Source: Clostridia bacterium
Lineage (GTDB): Bacteria > Bacillota > Clostridia > Christensenellales > Borkfalkiaceae
Assembly: GCA_017504065.1 (NCBI GenBank)
Contig: JAFVRU010000182.1
Span: forward strand, 1-30,839
DNA length: 30,839 bases
Direction: 5' to 3'
Shown here: positions 6,560 to 14,907 of the stretch, in pieces
How positions within the stretch are numbered: position 1 is the stretch's first letter
Layout of the letters: each line of letters opens with the position of its first letter
Made by a program: the position numbers and the translations under genes
Notes under the pieces: generated by a model
What the model saw: only the letters and a program-made list of their open reading frames with translations
Told to the model about the DNA's origin: nothing
Databases searched by the model: none

Positions 6560-8551
6560 ATGGCAAAGAAACCTTATTACATTACGACGGCGATCGCCTA
6601 TACTTCGGGGAAACCGCATATCGGGAATACGTACGAAGCGATTTTGGCGGACGCAATCGCGCGGTTTAAGAGAAAACAGGGTTACGACGTCTTTTTCCAA
6701 ACGGGAACGGACGAGCACGGACAAAAGATTCAGGAAAAAGCGGACGCGGCGGGGGTTACTCCGCAAAAATTCGTGGACGGCGTTGCGGGCGAGATTCAAG
6801 GGATTTGGGATCTTGTTGGAACGTCTTACGACAAATTCATGCGGACGACGGACGCCGATCACGTGCGCCAAGTTTCCAAGATCTTTAAAAAGTTCTACGA
6901 TCAGGGCGACATCTATAAAAGCTACTACGAAGGCATGTATTGCACGCCTTGCGAATCCTTTTGGACGGAGAGCCAGCTCAAAGACGGGAAATGCCCCGAT
7001 TGCGGTCGGGACGTGAAGCCTGCGAAAGAAGAAGCGTATTTCTTTAAGATGGGCAAGTATGCCGATCGATTGATCGAGCATATCAACAAGCACCCCGAAT
7101 TTATTCAGCCCGTTTCGCGCAAAAACGAAATGATGAACAACTTCCTTTTGAAAGGGTTGCAGGATCTTTGCGTGTCGAGAACGTCCTTTACTTGGGGCGT
7201 GCCCGTCGAATTCGACGAAAAGCACGTCGTTTACGTTTGGTTGGACGCTCTCACCAACTACATCACGGGGATCGGGTTCGACGCGGACGGCAACCATGGG
7301 GAGAACTATAAGAAATATTGGCCTGCGGACTTGCATTTGATCGGGAAAGACATTTTGCGCTTCCACACGATCTATTGGCCGATTTTCCTAATGGCGCTCG
7401 GCGAACCGCTGCCCAAACAAGTATTCGGGCATCCTTGGCTGTTGCAAGGGGACGGGAAGATGAGCAAATCCAAAGGCAACGTCATTTACGCGGACGATCT
7501 TGCAAGACTGTTCGGCGTGGACGCGGTGCGGTATTTCGTGCTCCACGAAATGCCGTTCGATAACGACGGACAAATCACTTGGGAGCTCGTTGCGGAACGC
7601 TTTAATACCGAGCTCGCGAACGTGCTCGGCAATCTCGTCAACCGTACGGTAGCGATGATCGAGAAATATTTCGGCGGCGAAGTACAAAAATCCTTGCCCG
7701 CAAACGAAGCGGATACGGACGCGGAGTTCAAAACCACGGTTACGGGCGCGGTGGAAAAAGTATGCATGAAAGCGGACGCGCTCCGCGTGGCGGACGCCAT
7801 TTCCGAAACGTTTGCGGTATTCCGCAGAGCGAATAAATACATCGACGAAACGATGCCTTGGGCGCTCGCGAAAGACGAAAGCAAGAAAGCGCGGTTAAAC
7901 GACGTACTTTATAACCTTGCGGAAGCCATTCAAATCGGCGCGTCGCTTTTGGACAGCTTTATGCCCGAAACGTCGGCGAAGATCTTCACGGCATTCGGCG
8001 GAGCGAGTAGATCGCTCGAAGATTGCGCGAAGTTCGGTCTGCGCGAGCAAGTCAAAGTAACGGCAATCCCGCCTTTGTTTGCGCGGCTCGATTTCAAAAC
8101 GCTTGCGCCTGAGATCGAAAAAATCCGCGCGCAACAAGCGGAAGAATACGCGAAAGAGCAAGCCAAACTCGGCGCAACGACCGAGTCTGCGGCTACGGAA
8201 ACGCAACCTGAATCGGAAAAGACTCCCGAAATCAGCTTTGACGATTTCGTGAAAGTGGAACTCCGCGTCGGGGAAATCGTCGCTTGCGAAGCTGTGCCGA
8301 AGTCGTCCAAGCTCTTGAAAGAAACGGTCAAATTCGGAAACGAAACGCGGACGATCGTATCGGGAATCGCGAAACATTACAAACCCGAAGAAATGGTGGG
8401 CAAAAAGGTGGTGTTCGTTACCAACCTTGCGCCGAGAAAGGTCTGCGGGATCGTGTCGGAAGGCATGATTTTGGCGGGCGAAGACGAGAGCGGGAACTTG
8501 ACGCTGTTCACGCCCGAAAAGGATATTGCGAGCGGTACGCGTTTGGGGTAA
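6560..8551 (+). CDS. metG: Methionyl-tRNA synthetase
   Basis: 663 residues. Charges tRNA-Met in the cytosol. The class I signature is PHIGN at 19-23 (HIGH motif) and KMSKS at 300-304. A zinc knuckle has C128-x2-C131 and C145-x2-C148, one CxxC pair on each side. The anticodon-binding helical domain runs about 360-520. After a charged, Ala/Glu-rich linker (about 525-560), residues 565-663 form a C-terminal OB-fold tRNA-binding domain (FVKVELRVGEI ... NLAPRKVCGIVSEGMILA), used for dimerisation in many bacteria. SD AGGAG at 6545-6549, 10 nt before the ATG. It heads a cluster with tatD (4-nt gap), a radical SAM gene and ksgA. No T-box or S-box leader is evident upstream. Confidence 0.97.
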   Translation: MAKKPYYITTAIAYTSGKPHIGNTYEAILADAIARFKRKQGYDVFFQTGTDEHGQKIQEKADAAGVTPQKFVDGVAGEIQGIWDLVGTSYDKFMRTTDADHVRQVSKIFKKFYDQGDIYKSYYEGMYCTPCESFWTESQLKDGKCPDCGRDVKPAKEEAYFFKMGKYADRLIEHINKHPEFIQPVSRKNEMMNNFLLKGLQDLCVSRTSFTWGVPVEFDEKHVVYVWLDALTNYITGIGFDADGNHGENYKKYWPADLHLIGKDILRFHTIYWPIFLMALGEPLPKQVFGHPWLLQGDGKMSKSKGNVIYADDLARLFGVDAVRYFVLHEMPFDNDGQITWELVAERFNTELANVLGNLVNRTVAMIEKYFGGEVQKSLPANEADTDAEFKTTVTGAVEKVCMKADALRVADAISETFAVFRRANKYIDETMPWALAKDESKKARLNDVLYNLAEAIQIGASLLDSFMPETSAKIFTAFGGASRSLEDCAKFGLREQVKVTAIPPLFARLDFKTLAPEIEKIRAQQAEEYAKEQAKLGATTESAATETQPESEKTPEISFDDFVKVELRVGEIVACEAVPKSSKLLKETVKFGNETRTIVSGIAKHYKPEEMVGKKVVFVTNLAPRKVCGIVSEGMILAGEDESGNLTLFTPEKDIASGTRLG

Positions 8552-8555
8552 CCGT

Positions 8556-9341
8556 ATGCGAATAGACGTGCATTGCCATTTGACGGGCGAAGAATTCGAA
8601 AGCGTCGGCGGATTGGAATCCGTACTCCGTCGGGCAAAAGAAGCGGGCGTTGAACGCATGATTTGTTCGGGTTTCGATCTTTGTTCTTCGGAGCGAGCAA
8701 AAACGCTTTCCGAGCGTTATGACGAGCTGTATTTTTGCGCGGGGTTTCATCCGAGCGAATTGGACAAATTCCAAGACGGAGATTTGGGAAAAATCCGCGC
8801 GCTCTGTCAGCATGAAAAATGCGTAGCCGTTGGGGAGATCGGGCTGGATTATCACTACGAAAATAATCCGCCGAAAGAAACGCAAAAGACGCTCTTTATT
8901 CAGCAGCTCGAGCTTGCGGACGAAGCGGGTTTGCCCGTCGTTTTGCATAGCCGCGACGCCGCGCAGGATACCTTGGAGCTGTTGCGGGAAAACCGTAGCT
9001 TACTCCGATTCGGCGGGCTTTTGCATTGCTATTCCTATTCCCCTGAAATGCTGGCGGATTTCGCCGCATTAGGGCTTTGCTTTTCCTTTGGCGGCGCGTC
9101 TACGTTCAAGAACGGGAAAAAGGCGAAAGAATGCGTTCGTCAAATACCTGCCGACCGCATTTTGTCGGAAACGGACTGTCCGTATCTCACGCCCGAACCC
9201 TTGCGGGGGGTGTTCCCGAACGAGCCGAAAAACGTCAACTACGTCGTGGAGAATTTCGCGGCAATCAGAAACGAAACAATAAAGGAGTTGGAGCAACAAC
9301 TGTTCGAAAACGCAAAGCGGTTGTTCCCCAAATTACGGTAA
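8556..9341 (+). CDS. tatD: TatD-family metal-dependent deoxyribonuclease
   Basis: 262 residues, the usual length. The TIM-barrel amidohydrolase motifs are in order: DVHCHL with His6 and His8, VGEIGLDYH with Glu94, VLHSRDA, LHCYS and SETDCPYLTPEPLRG near the C-terminus. TatD enzymes are cytosolic Mg-dependent 3'-5' DNases/phosphodiesterases; the physiological substrate here is unknown. ATG 8556 lies 4 nt after the metG stop and puts the metal-binding motif at the N-terminus; a TTG at 8526 in the same frame would overlap metG and adds only a non-conserved lead. The SD is weak (GGGG at 8545-8548), suggesting translational coupling to metG. metG-tatD adjacency is common in Bacillota. Confidence 0.94.
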   Translation: MRIDVHCHLTGEEFESVGGLESVLRRAKEAGVERMICSGFDLCSSERAKTLSERYDELYFCAGFHPSELDKFQDGDLGKIRALCQHEKCVAVGEIGLDYHYENNPPKETQKTLFIQQLELADEAGLPVVLHSRDAAQDTLELLRENRSLLRFGGLLHCYSYSPEMLADFAALGLCFSFGGASTFKNGKKAKECVRQIPADRILSETDCPYLTPEPLRGVFPNEPKNVNYVVENFAAIRNETIKELEQQLFENAKRLFPKLR

Positions 9342-9344
9342 ATT

Positions 9345-10316
9345 ATGGACGAAATCAAAGACATGAACAACCAAAACAATCCCAATCCCAACGCGCAAAA
9401 CGGCGGGCAGGGCGGCGGTCGCCGCAGACGTCGTAGAAAACGCGGCGGGCATCACGGGCAAAACGGGCAAAATCCGCAAAACTCGCAAAACGTACAAAAT
9501 GCGCAAAATACGCAAACGGAACAAGCGGTGAAAGGGGTAAAAACGCAACCGCAACCTGCGCAACCTAACCAAAACAACGGGAATAACGGCGGTCAAGGCG
9601 GGGGTAAAAAGCAGAAAAACAAGAACGCCCAAAAGCAAAACCAACAGGGCGGTGGGAACAAATCCGCGCAACAAAAACAAGCTCCTGAGAAAAAGGACGA
9701 AAACCGCAAGGATACGTACGTCTATACTTTGGACGGGAATTTGTATATCAATTTGACCAATAAATGCTCCAACGGTTGCGATTTTTGCGTACGCAACGAA
9801 CGGACGAGCTATTACGGGAATTATTTATGGTTGCGCCACGGCGATCCGACGGTGGAAAAGGTGATTGCGGCGGCGAACGGCATGGGAGATTTGACCCGTT
9901 TTAAAGAAGCGGTATTTTGCGGCTTTGGCGAGCCGACGTATAAAGTAGCGGAAATGGTCGCGCTTTGTGATTTTTTCCACGACAAGGGGCTTTCCACGCG
10001 CTTGAATACCAACGGGCAAGGGAATTTAATCAACAAGCGGGATATCGTGCCCGATTTGAAAGGCAAGATCGATCTCGTCAACGTATCGCTGAACGCGTCT
10101 TGCGTGGAAAAATACCAACCGATTTGCCGTTCGCAGTTCGGCGAAAGCGGGTTTAACGGTATGATCGAGTTTGCAAAACTCTGCCGTCGAAACGGAATCA
10201 ACTGCCGCTTCTCGATTGTAGACTGCATTGGGGAAGACGAAGTGGAAGCCTGCAAACGGCTTGCGCAAAGCGTGAATATTCCCTTGTATATTCGGGATTA
10301 TATCACCGATTCCTAA
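9345..10316 (+). CDS. TatD-linked radical SAM protein with long disordered N-terminal tail
   Basis: 323 residues in two parts. Residues 1-120 are low-complexity: Asn/Gln/Gly-rich, with an Arg cluster (about 25-33) and seven Q-N-x triplets (38-58), then Lys/Gln-rich. Residues 122-323 are a radical SAM domain with C141-x3-C145-x2-C148, the 4Fe-4S/SAM motif, then a GFGEPT motif and a short TIM-like barrel. It resembles the family known as TatD-linked radical SAM proteins, about 200 residues long and of unknown reaction. It starts 3 nt after the tatD stop, consistent with that linkage. No SD is visible before ATG 9345; M7 at 9363 is an alternative. The tail looks disordered and nucleic-acid-like (Arg/Gly, Asn/Gln), which suggests RNA contact, but this is inference. 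The radical SAM assignment is firm. Confidence 0.85.
   Translation: MDEIKDMNNQNNPNPNAQNGGQGGGRRRRRRKRGGHHGQNGQNPQNSQNVQNAQNTQTEQAVKGVKTQPQPAQPNQNNGNNGGQGGGKKQKNKNAQKQNQQGGGNKSAQQKQAPEKKDENRKDTYVYTLDGNLYINLTNKCSNGCDFCVRNERTSYYGNYLWLRHGDPTVEKVIAAANGMGDLTRFKEAVFCGFGEPTYKVAEMVALCDFFHDKGLSTRLNTNGQGNLINKRDIVPDLKGKIDLVNVSLNASCVEKYQPICRSQFGESGFNGMIEFAKLCRRNGINCRFSIVDCIGEDEVEACKRLAQSVNIPLYIRDYITDS
9456..9518 (+). repeat. Degenerate 9-nt coding repeat (Q-N-x triplets)
   Basis: Seven consecutive 9-nt units of form NNG/NCG-CAA-AAY encode GQN GQN PQN SQN VQN AQN TQT (residues 38-58 of the radical SAM protein). The third and first bases vary while the pattern is kept, which suggests an old, selected or slippage-derived expansion within the disordered tail. 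Confidence 0.8.
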
Positions 10317-10337
10317 CTTGGAAACTAAGGAACGGCT

Positions 10338-11174
10338 ATGAGTGAATTAAAAGACATTTTGCAAAAACACGGATTCCGTTTTAAAAAGCAATTCGGGCAA
10401 AATTTCCTTTCGGACGGGAATTTATTGCGCTCGATCGTGGAAGCGTCGGGGGTAACAAAGGACACGACGGTCGTGGAAATCGGTTGCGGCGCGGGTACGC
10501 TTACGCGGGCTTTGGCGGAATCGGCGAAAAAGGTGTACGCATTCGATATCGATCGCGATTTGCAGCCCGTCTTGGCGGAAACGCTTGCGGGTTTGGACAA
10601 CGTAGAAGTCATTTTCCGCGATTTCAACAAAATGGACTTAAAAGCGTTCGAAGCGGAAATCGAACCGTATACGGTCGTTGCGAATTTACCTTATTATATA
10701 ACGACTCCGCTCGTAACCAAGCTCTTGGAAGAAAGCGACAAAGCGCAGGGGCTTTCGATCATGGTACAGGAAGAAGTCGCCGAGCGGTTTTGCGCGAAAG
10801 AGAACACGCCTGAATACGGCTCGATCACGGCGGCGATCGCTTTGAAAGGGAGCGCGAAGATTGTCAAAAGGGTATCGCGGAATTTATTCTATCCCCGTCC
10901 GAACGTGGATTCTGCTGTGGTGAAGATTGATTTTGAAAAGGGCAGGATTGCGGTCAAGGACGAGCGGGCGTTCCGACAAACGGTGAAGTGCGCGTTTTTG
11001 AACAGGCGCAAGACGCTGGAAAACAATTTGGTGAATTTCTTCTCGTTGAACAGGGAAACGGCGAAAGGGATTTTGTCGGAAGCGGAAATCGACGAAAAAG
11101 CGCGCGGGGAAACGTTATCCCCCGAACGGCTTGCAAAGCTCGCCGACGTACTGACGAATAACGGGATTGTATAA
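10338..11174 (+). CDS. rsmA: 16S rRNA adenine(1518/1519)-N6-dimethyltransferase
   Basis: 278 residues (KsgA/RsmA family). Dimethylates two adjacent adenines in the 3' hairpin loop of 16S rRNA during 30S assembly, using SAM. The family start QFGQNFLSD is at 18-26, the SAM-binding GxGxG-like VVEIGCGAGTLT at 45-56, and the catalytic NLPYY at 116-120. The C-terminal helical substrate domain contains FLNRRKTLENNL. SD AAGGA lies about 6 nt before ATG 10338. It closes the metG-tatD-radical SAM cluster, 21 nt after the preceding stop. In Bacillus and relatives rnmV (ribonuclease M5) usually sits between tatD and ksgA; here the radical SAM gene occupies that slot. Confidence 0.96.
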   Translation: MSELKDILQKHGFRFKKQFGQNFLSDGNLLRSIVEASGVTKDTTVVEIGCGAGTLTRALAESAKKVYAFDIDRDLQPVLAETLAGLDNVEVIFRDFNKMDLKAFEAEIEPYTVVANLPYYITTPLVTKLLEESDKAQGLSIMVQEEVAERFCAKENTPEYGSITAAIALKGSAKIVKRVSRNLFYPRPNVDSAVVKIDFEKGRIAVKDERAFRQTVKCAFLNRRKTLENNLVNFFSLNRETAKGILSEAEIDEKARGETLSPERLAKLADVLTNNGIV

Positions 11175-11249
11175 AAGGCTAACGGACAATCGTAAACCCA
11201 AACCAAATTCGTGGAATACCTATAAGGAACTCCATGAAAAGGTGATTAT

Positions 11250-11483
11250 ATGAATGTTAATGAAGCGATCATTAAAAGAATTGCGGAGATTTGTAAAGAA
11301 AAGCATATAAATGTCTGTGAAACAGCATTAAACGGTGGAAAATCGCCGTCAGCGATTTATGACTTGATGAAAGGAAGAACGAAATGTTCTAAAGTATCCA
11401 CCATCAAAGCCTTTTGTCAAGGCGCGGGGATAACTTTATCAGAGTTTTTCGATAAAGAATATTTTAATGATTTTGAAGAATAA
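11250..11483 (+). CDS. Small XRE/Cro-type helix-turn-helix protein
   Basis: 77 residues. Residues 5-68 have the five-helix Cro/C1 pattern: helix 1 IIKRIAEICKEKHI, helices 2-3 ETALNGGKSPSAIYDLMKG (recognition helix SPSAIYDLMK), then STIKAFCQGAGITLSEFF. It is a single-domain DNA-binding regulator with an acidic C-terminal tail (FNDFEE). SD AAGGTG is about 7 nt before ATG 11250. The gene is markedly more AT-rich (hand count 35-40% GC over two lines) than its neighbours (about 57%) and uses ATA, TTA and AAA codons freely, which suggests recent acquisition. It lies 75 nt after rsmA with no clear own promoter, and hairpins follow it. Target unknown. Confidence 0.82.
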   Translation: MNVNEAIIKRIAEICKEKHINVCETALNGGKSPSAIYDLMKGRTKCSKVSTIKAFCQGAGITLSEFFDKEYFNDFEE

Positions 11484-11494
11484 ACAGCAATAAG

Positions 11495-11529
11495 CAAACG
11501 CTCCGCGGGATATTTCCGCGGAGCGTTTG
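11495..11529 (+). terminator. Hairpin after the XRE gene, probable terminator
   Basis: A perfect 14-bp stem, CAAACGCTCCGCGG (11495-11508) with CCGCGGAGCGTTTG (11516-11529), loop 7 nt, 11 nt after the XRE stop. The T-tract is poor, so termination may need the next hairpin. Confidence 0.6.
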
Positions 11530-11533
11530 TATC

Positions 11534-11575
11534 AAAAAGGACGGAAGCAATACTCGCTTCCGTCCGTATTTATTT
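11534..11575. terminator. Bidirectional terminator between XRE gene and glycosidase-like gene
   Basis: 10-bp stem GGACGGAAGC (11539-11548) with GCTTCCGTCC (11556-11565). On the minus strand it is followed by TTTTT (11538-11534), ending the large glycosidase-like gene; on the plus strand by GTATTTATTTT. Confidence 0.8.
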
Positions 11576-11581
11576 TCCGAC

Positions 11582-14500
11582 TTACCGTTTGACGCTAATG
11601 CCCATAACTCCGATAATCACTTCGTTGGCAATCGCTTCGATTTTCACGCTCGCAAGTTGTTTTGCAGGATTCAACCGAATGCGTTGCACCGTCGCATGGT
11701 TATAATCGTTGAAATAGAAAATCTCGTTCTTCGTCTGCAACGCGGGTACGAGCCAATCGTCAATATTGATCGGGTATACGAGCTTGACCGACTCCGTCGT
11801 GCCGTCGGCGTACGAAACGGTGATTCGCGCGTTTTCCACAAGCGTTTGCATGGAGCTCGTCGTGGAAACGAACAAAATCGCAAGCTCTTTCCCCGTGCCG
11901 TCGAGCGGAATCGTCGTTGCCGTGGGGAAGTTGTCCCAAATGGATACGCAAGCCAAATTTTCTTGCTCCGACGGCGTATAGAACGGGATTCCCGACGGCG
12001 TACGTACCAAACCGTTGGCGGCGCGGAGCGCGCTATCGTCCACGTAGAGTTGATTGTGTCCGCGGTGATTCCATTCCCAAGCGTAACGCCCGTTCGGGAA
12101 CATGCCGATCGAGTAGCCTTTCGGACGGGGGGTCATGTATTCCTGCGTATGAACTTCCGTCATTTTGCAGTTGAAGAACGCGGAAATATCCATCGGCTCG
12201 AACGTTCCGTCGGGGATCGGTTCGCTCGGCGTTTCCCGTTCCGCAATCGTATAATCGGCGGCGAGATACGCGTCGAAATCGTCCTTTTTCACACGGATAA
12301 ACAAGGTGTGATCGCCTGCGACGGGTTTGGTTTTCGCATAAACCTTATTCCCGACAACCGTAAGAGTTTCCAGGCATTCGCAAATATCGTAGGTGGACAG
12401 GATTTCTCCGCCGACGACTTCGAATACGACTTCATTCCCGCCAAGCACCGTTTCCGCATACCGCAAAACGGGTTTTTCGCTTTCGGCGTAGGCAACGCGG
12501 AGCTGCAAACGCCCCGCCTTTTCCGTTTCCACCGTCAAGAAGCTGTGGTTGGGCGCGGGAAGGACTCCGTACGCGACGGGTTCGCCGTCCAAAAGCACGG
12601 CTTCTACGCTCGCGGAGAGCATGGGAAGCTTGAAGTATTTCTTGCCCGCCCGTTCGCAGCAGACGTCGTAGACTTCCATAAGTCCGTGTTTATGATATTG
12701 CAAAGAAAGATCTTTTAAGATCAAGCTTGCGTGTTCCCACTCGTCGGGGAAATTCGGCGCGATCGAAATGCGCCCGTCAAGGGTGTTGATTCCGATTCCG
12801 AACAAGCCTTCGACCATGAGCCGCAAATACGTGCTCGAAACGTCGGTGAAATCGAGATCGGCAAGGTCGGCAGTACCGCGCGCAGATTGCACGTGCCCCG
12901 CCATGCCGGGATTCTTGCCCGTGAAATAGCAGTCCACAAGCCCGTTGACAAGCTCGTTCCCCGCTTCCTTTAAGCCCGTTTTGAAATACGCCAACGCCAA
13001 GTGCGCGTTTTCCGACGGGAAAATTCCGTAGGTGGAGTATTTTTTGGGCAGCCACGTGGAGCAATAGGACAAACGCCCGTTCCTGCCCGTAGTACGAATG
13101 CTCTTGATCGCCGTTTCGGTGTAGCGGAGCACGGTATACGCTTGCAAATCGTCCACGATCCCGCAATCGATCGCCAAGTAGGCGGTGGAAAGCTCGGGGG
13201 AAGGGTGAATCAAACAATTCCCGATCGTGTCCAAGGACTCGGCAAGCACGCCGCTTTCGGGAATCCATAATTTTTCTTGCACGGCGCGACGGATTTTGTC
13301 GGCGCGTTTCAAAAACAGCTCGTTCGAACGACCGAGCTTGGTCGCGATTTTCGCCATAACGGTGTTTGCGCGGTAGTTATACGCGCTCGCCTGCGCGCAA
13401 CCCGCGCCATTGTATTCGTGCCCGTCCGAGATCCAAGTATTCAAGAAATTTTGATACAGTCCGTCGTCGTCGGGGTCGAAAATGCGTTCTTCCCAATCGA
13501 GCATGGCGCAGAAATCGTCGAAATATTCATTCGCAAGTTCGAGATTTCCCGTCCACTCGATATGGTGGAGCATCATATCCAGCGCGCATTCCTGCATGTT
13601 ATAATACGCCATCGTTTCGCCCAAGAGATAGGGGAGATAGCCGGTGCTGTTTTCAATGCTATGGTATTGCGACGGGCCGTCGCCTTCGCGGGGATTGCCA
13701 CCGTCGAACCAAACGCGTTCCTTGCCATCGGCTTTGCGGATCATCTGCCCCAAGTGCGCCGCCATCGTCTTTTCCACCCGTTCGTTCCAACCGAGCACCG
13801 TCGGTGCGTACCAATTCCGCCAACCCAAGAACGGGGAGTGATACCCGAACGCGCCGTGATGGAAGGAGTTCGTATGCCACGACGAATCCAACGCGATCAG
13901 GGTAGGCGCGATCGTTAAATCGAGCCCGTTGTCGGGCGTATGTAAACCGATACACGCGAATTTTGCATAAATTTGTTGTTTGATATACCGAACGGGATCG
14001 GCGCGGTTCAGCCATTCGTCCAAAGTCTTTTCATCCGTGTTCCGAAGTACGAGAATGTACCCGTCGAGCGTCTTGTTCGGCTCGATCACGGCGGAGATTT
14101 TTACGACCGCGTCGTCGCTGTTTTCAGGCGAGCTGCTCAAAAACGAGCTCGGATACGGTTTTTCCAAAGCCTGCGCCGAGCCCGTTTGGAAGTCGGCGTC
14201 AAAGCTGGTGGCGATCCGCATGGAGCAGCCGTCGGGGTGGCGAACAAGGGCGCGGTTTTTGCCCAACTCGACCGTATTCTTTTGGCAATCGCTCGCATGG
14301 AAATACCGTTTGTGTTCGTCCTTGTACTCAAACCGTCCGATATAATCGGTCAAACCGCCGAAGCCCGCAACGAACAAAACCCGTTGATCGGTCGTGATTT
14401 TATACCGCACCAAAAATCCGTCGTCGGGAAGCAGGGGGTACGTTTCTATGCGTACCCGCACGTCGGGAAACCAAGGCGACATTTGCGTAAGATCGTATTC

Positions 14501-14836
14501 CATCCACCCGTTTTTGAATTCCGCCGTAATATCTTCGGAATTGTGAAACCAACGGGAACTGATGTCCATATCGTCGGAATAGAAAAATCCGACCCGTTGA
14601 CCGGGGGTCAGGGCGAGTCCGCTCGTCAGCGTGCCGCACTTGGCGTAGAAACTGACGAGATTTTTTTCAAAGTCCGTCGTTGCGCCCATAAATTGCGGCG
14701 CGTCGCCCGCGAACGTACAAAATTTCGCGCTCTTATCGTCGTTTTTATGCGAGCCGTAAAGGGTGCGGTTAAAGAGCTCCGCGCTGCCGCTGATGGAGAA
14801 TCCGCTCTTGGTCGGGGTGTAATGCGTTTTTGACAT
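11582..14836 (-). CDS. Large six-hairpin glycosidase-like protein (DUF4450-like)
   Basis: 1084 residues with no signal peptide, so probably cytosolic. Layout judged by eye: N-terminal beta-sandwich (about 1-310), an alpha/alpha six-hairpin barrel (about 320-750), and C-terminal beta domains (about 750-870 and 890-1084). The barrel holds acid-rich conserved-looking segments: WFDGGNPREGDGPSQYHS (Asp378, Glu384, Asp386), DPDDDGLYQNFLNTW and SDGHEYNGAGCAQASAYNYR. These are the kind of loops that carry general acid/base residues in six-hairpin glycosidases and phosphorylases. I recall similar proteins under DUF4450; no substrate can be read from the sequence. SD AGGAG (14852-14848) precedes the ATG by 11 nt. 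It is the last gene of the minus-strand cluster that begins with galM, which suggests sugar metabolism. A weak terminator lies between it and the ZIP gene. Confidence 0.72.
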   Translation of the reverse strand: MSKTHYTPTKSGFSISGSAELFNRTLYGSHKNDDKSAKFCTFAGDAPQFMGATTDFEKNLVSFYAKCGTLTSGLALTPGQRVGFFYSDDMDISSRWFHNSEDITAEFKNGWMEYDLTQMSPWFPDVRVRIETYPLLPDDGFLVRYKITTDQRVLFVAGFGGLTDYIGRFEYKDEHKRYFHASDCQKNTVELGKNRALVRHPDGCSMRIATSFDADFQTGSAQALEKPYPSSFLSSSPENSDDAVVKISAVIEPNKTLDGYILVLRNTDEKTLDEWLNRADPVRYIKQQIYAKFACIGLHTPDNGLDLTIAPTLIALDSSWHTNSFHHGAFGYHSPFLGWRNWYAPTVLGWNERVEKTMAAHLGQMIRKADGKERVWFDGGNPREGDGPSQYHSIENSTGYLPYLLGETMAYYNMQECALDMMLHHIEWTGNLELANEYFDDFCAMLDWEERIFDPDDDGLYQNFLNTWISDGHEYNGAGCAQASAYNYRANTVMAKIATKLGRSNELFLKRADKIRRAVQEKLWIPESGVLAESLDTIGNCLIHPSPELSTAYLAIDCGIVDDLQAYTVLRYTETAIKSIRTTGRNGRLSYCSTWLPKKYSTYGIFPSENAHLALAYFKTGLKEAGNELVNGLVDCYFTGKNPGMAGHVQSARGTADLADLDFTDVSSTYLRLMVEGLFGIGINTLDGRISIAPNFPDEWEHASLILKDLSLQYHKHGLMEVYDVCCERAGKKYFKLPMLSASVEAVLLDGEPVAYGVLPAPNHSFLTVETEKAGRLQLRVAYAESEKPVLRYAETVLGGNEVVFEVVGGEILSTYDICECLETLTVVGNKVYAKTKPVAGDHTLFIRVKKDDFDAYLAADYTIAERETPSEPIPDGTFEPMDISAFFNCKMTEVHTQEYMTPRPKGYSIGMFPNGRYAWEWNHRGHNQLYVDDSALRAANGLVRTPSGIPFYTPSEQENLACVSIWDNFPTATTIPLDGTGKELAILFVSTTSSMQTLVENARITVSYADGTTESVKLVYPINIDDWLVPALQTKNEIFYFNDYNHATVQRIRLNPAKQLASVKIEAIANEVIIGVMGISVKR

Positions 14837-14860
14837 AGTAAAAAAAACTCCTAAAATTTT

Positions 14861-14887
14861 CTAAAAAGCCTACCTGCAAGCAGGCTT
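14861..14887 (-). terminator. Weak terminator-like hairpin between ZIP and glycosidase-like genes
   Basis: On the minus strand AAGCCT (14887-14882) can pair with AGGCTT (14871-14866), with a nested CCTG/CAGG, followed by TTT. The stem is short, so partial read-through into the glycosidase-like gene is expected. No separate promoter was found for that gene. Confidence 0.4.
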
Positions 14888-14907
14888 AAAAATGCTATAA
14901 TTTCTCG

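Noticed and set aside
8526..8555. TTG start 10 codons upstream for tatD
   Set aside because: It would overlap metG and adds non-conserved residues; ATG 8556 gives the usual TatD N-terminus.
9456..9518. Possible CRISPR-like or mobile repeat array
   Set aside because: The 9-nt periodicity is a coding repeat (Q-N-x) without spacers; no cas genes or terminal repeats are present.
11205..11240. Small hairpin TTCGTGGA/TCCATGAA before the XRE gene
   Set aside because: One 8-bp stem with a large loop and no T-tract; neither a terminator nor a known regulatory RNA.
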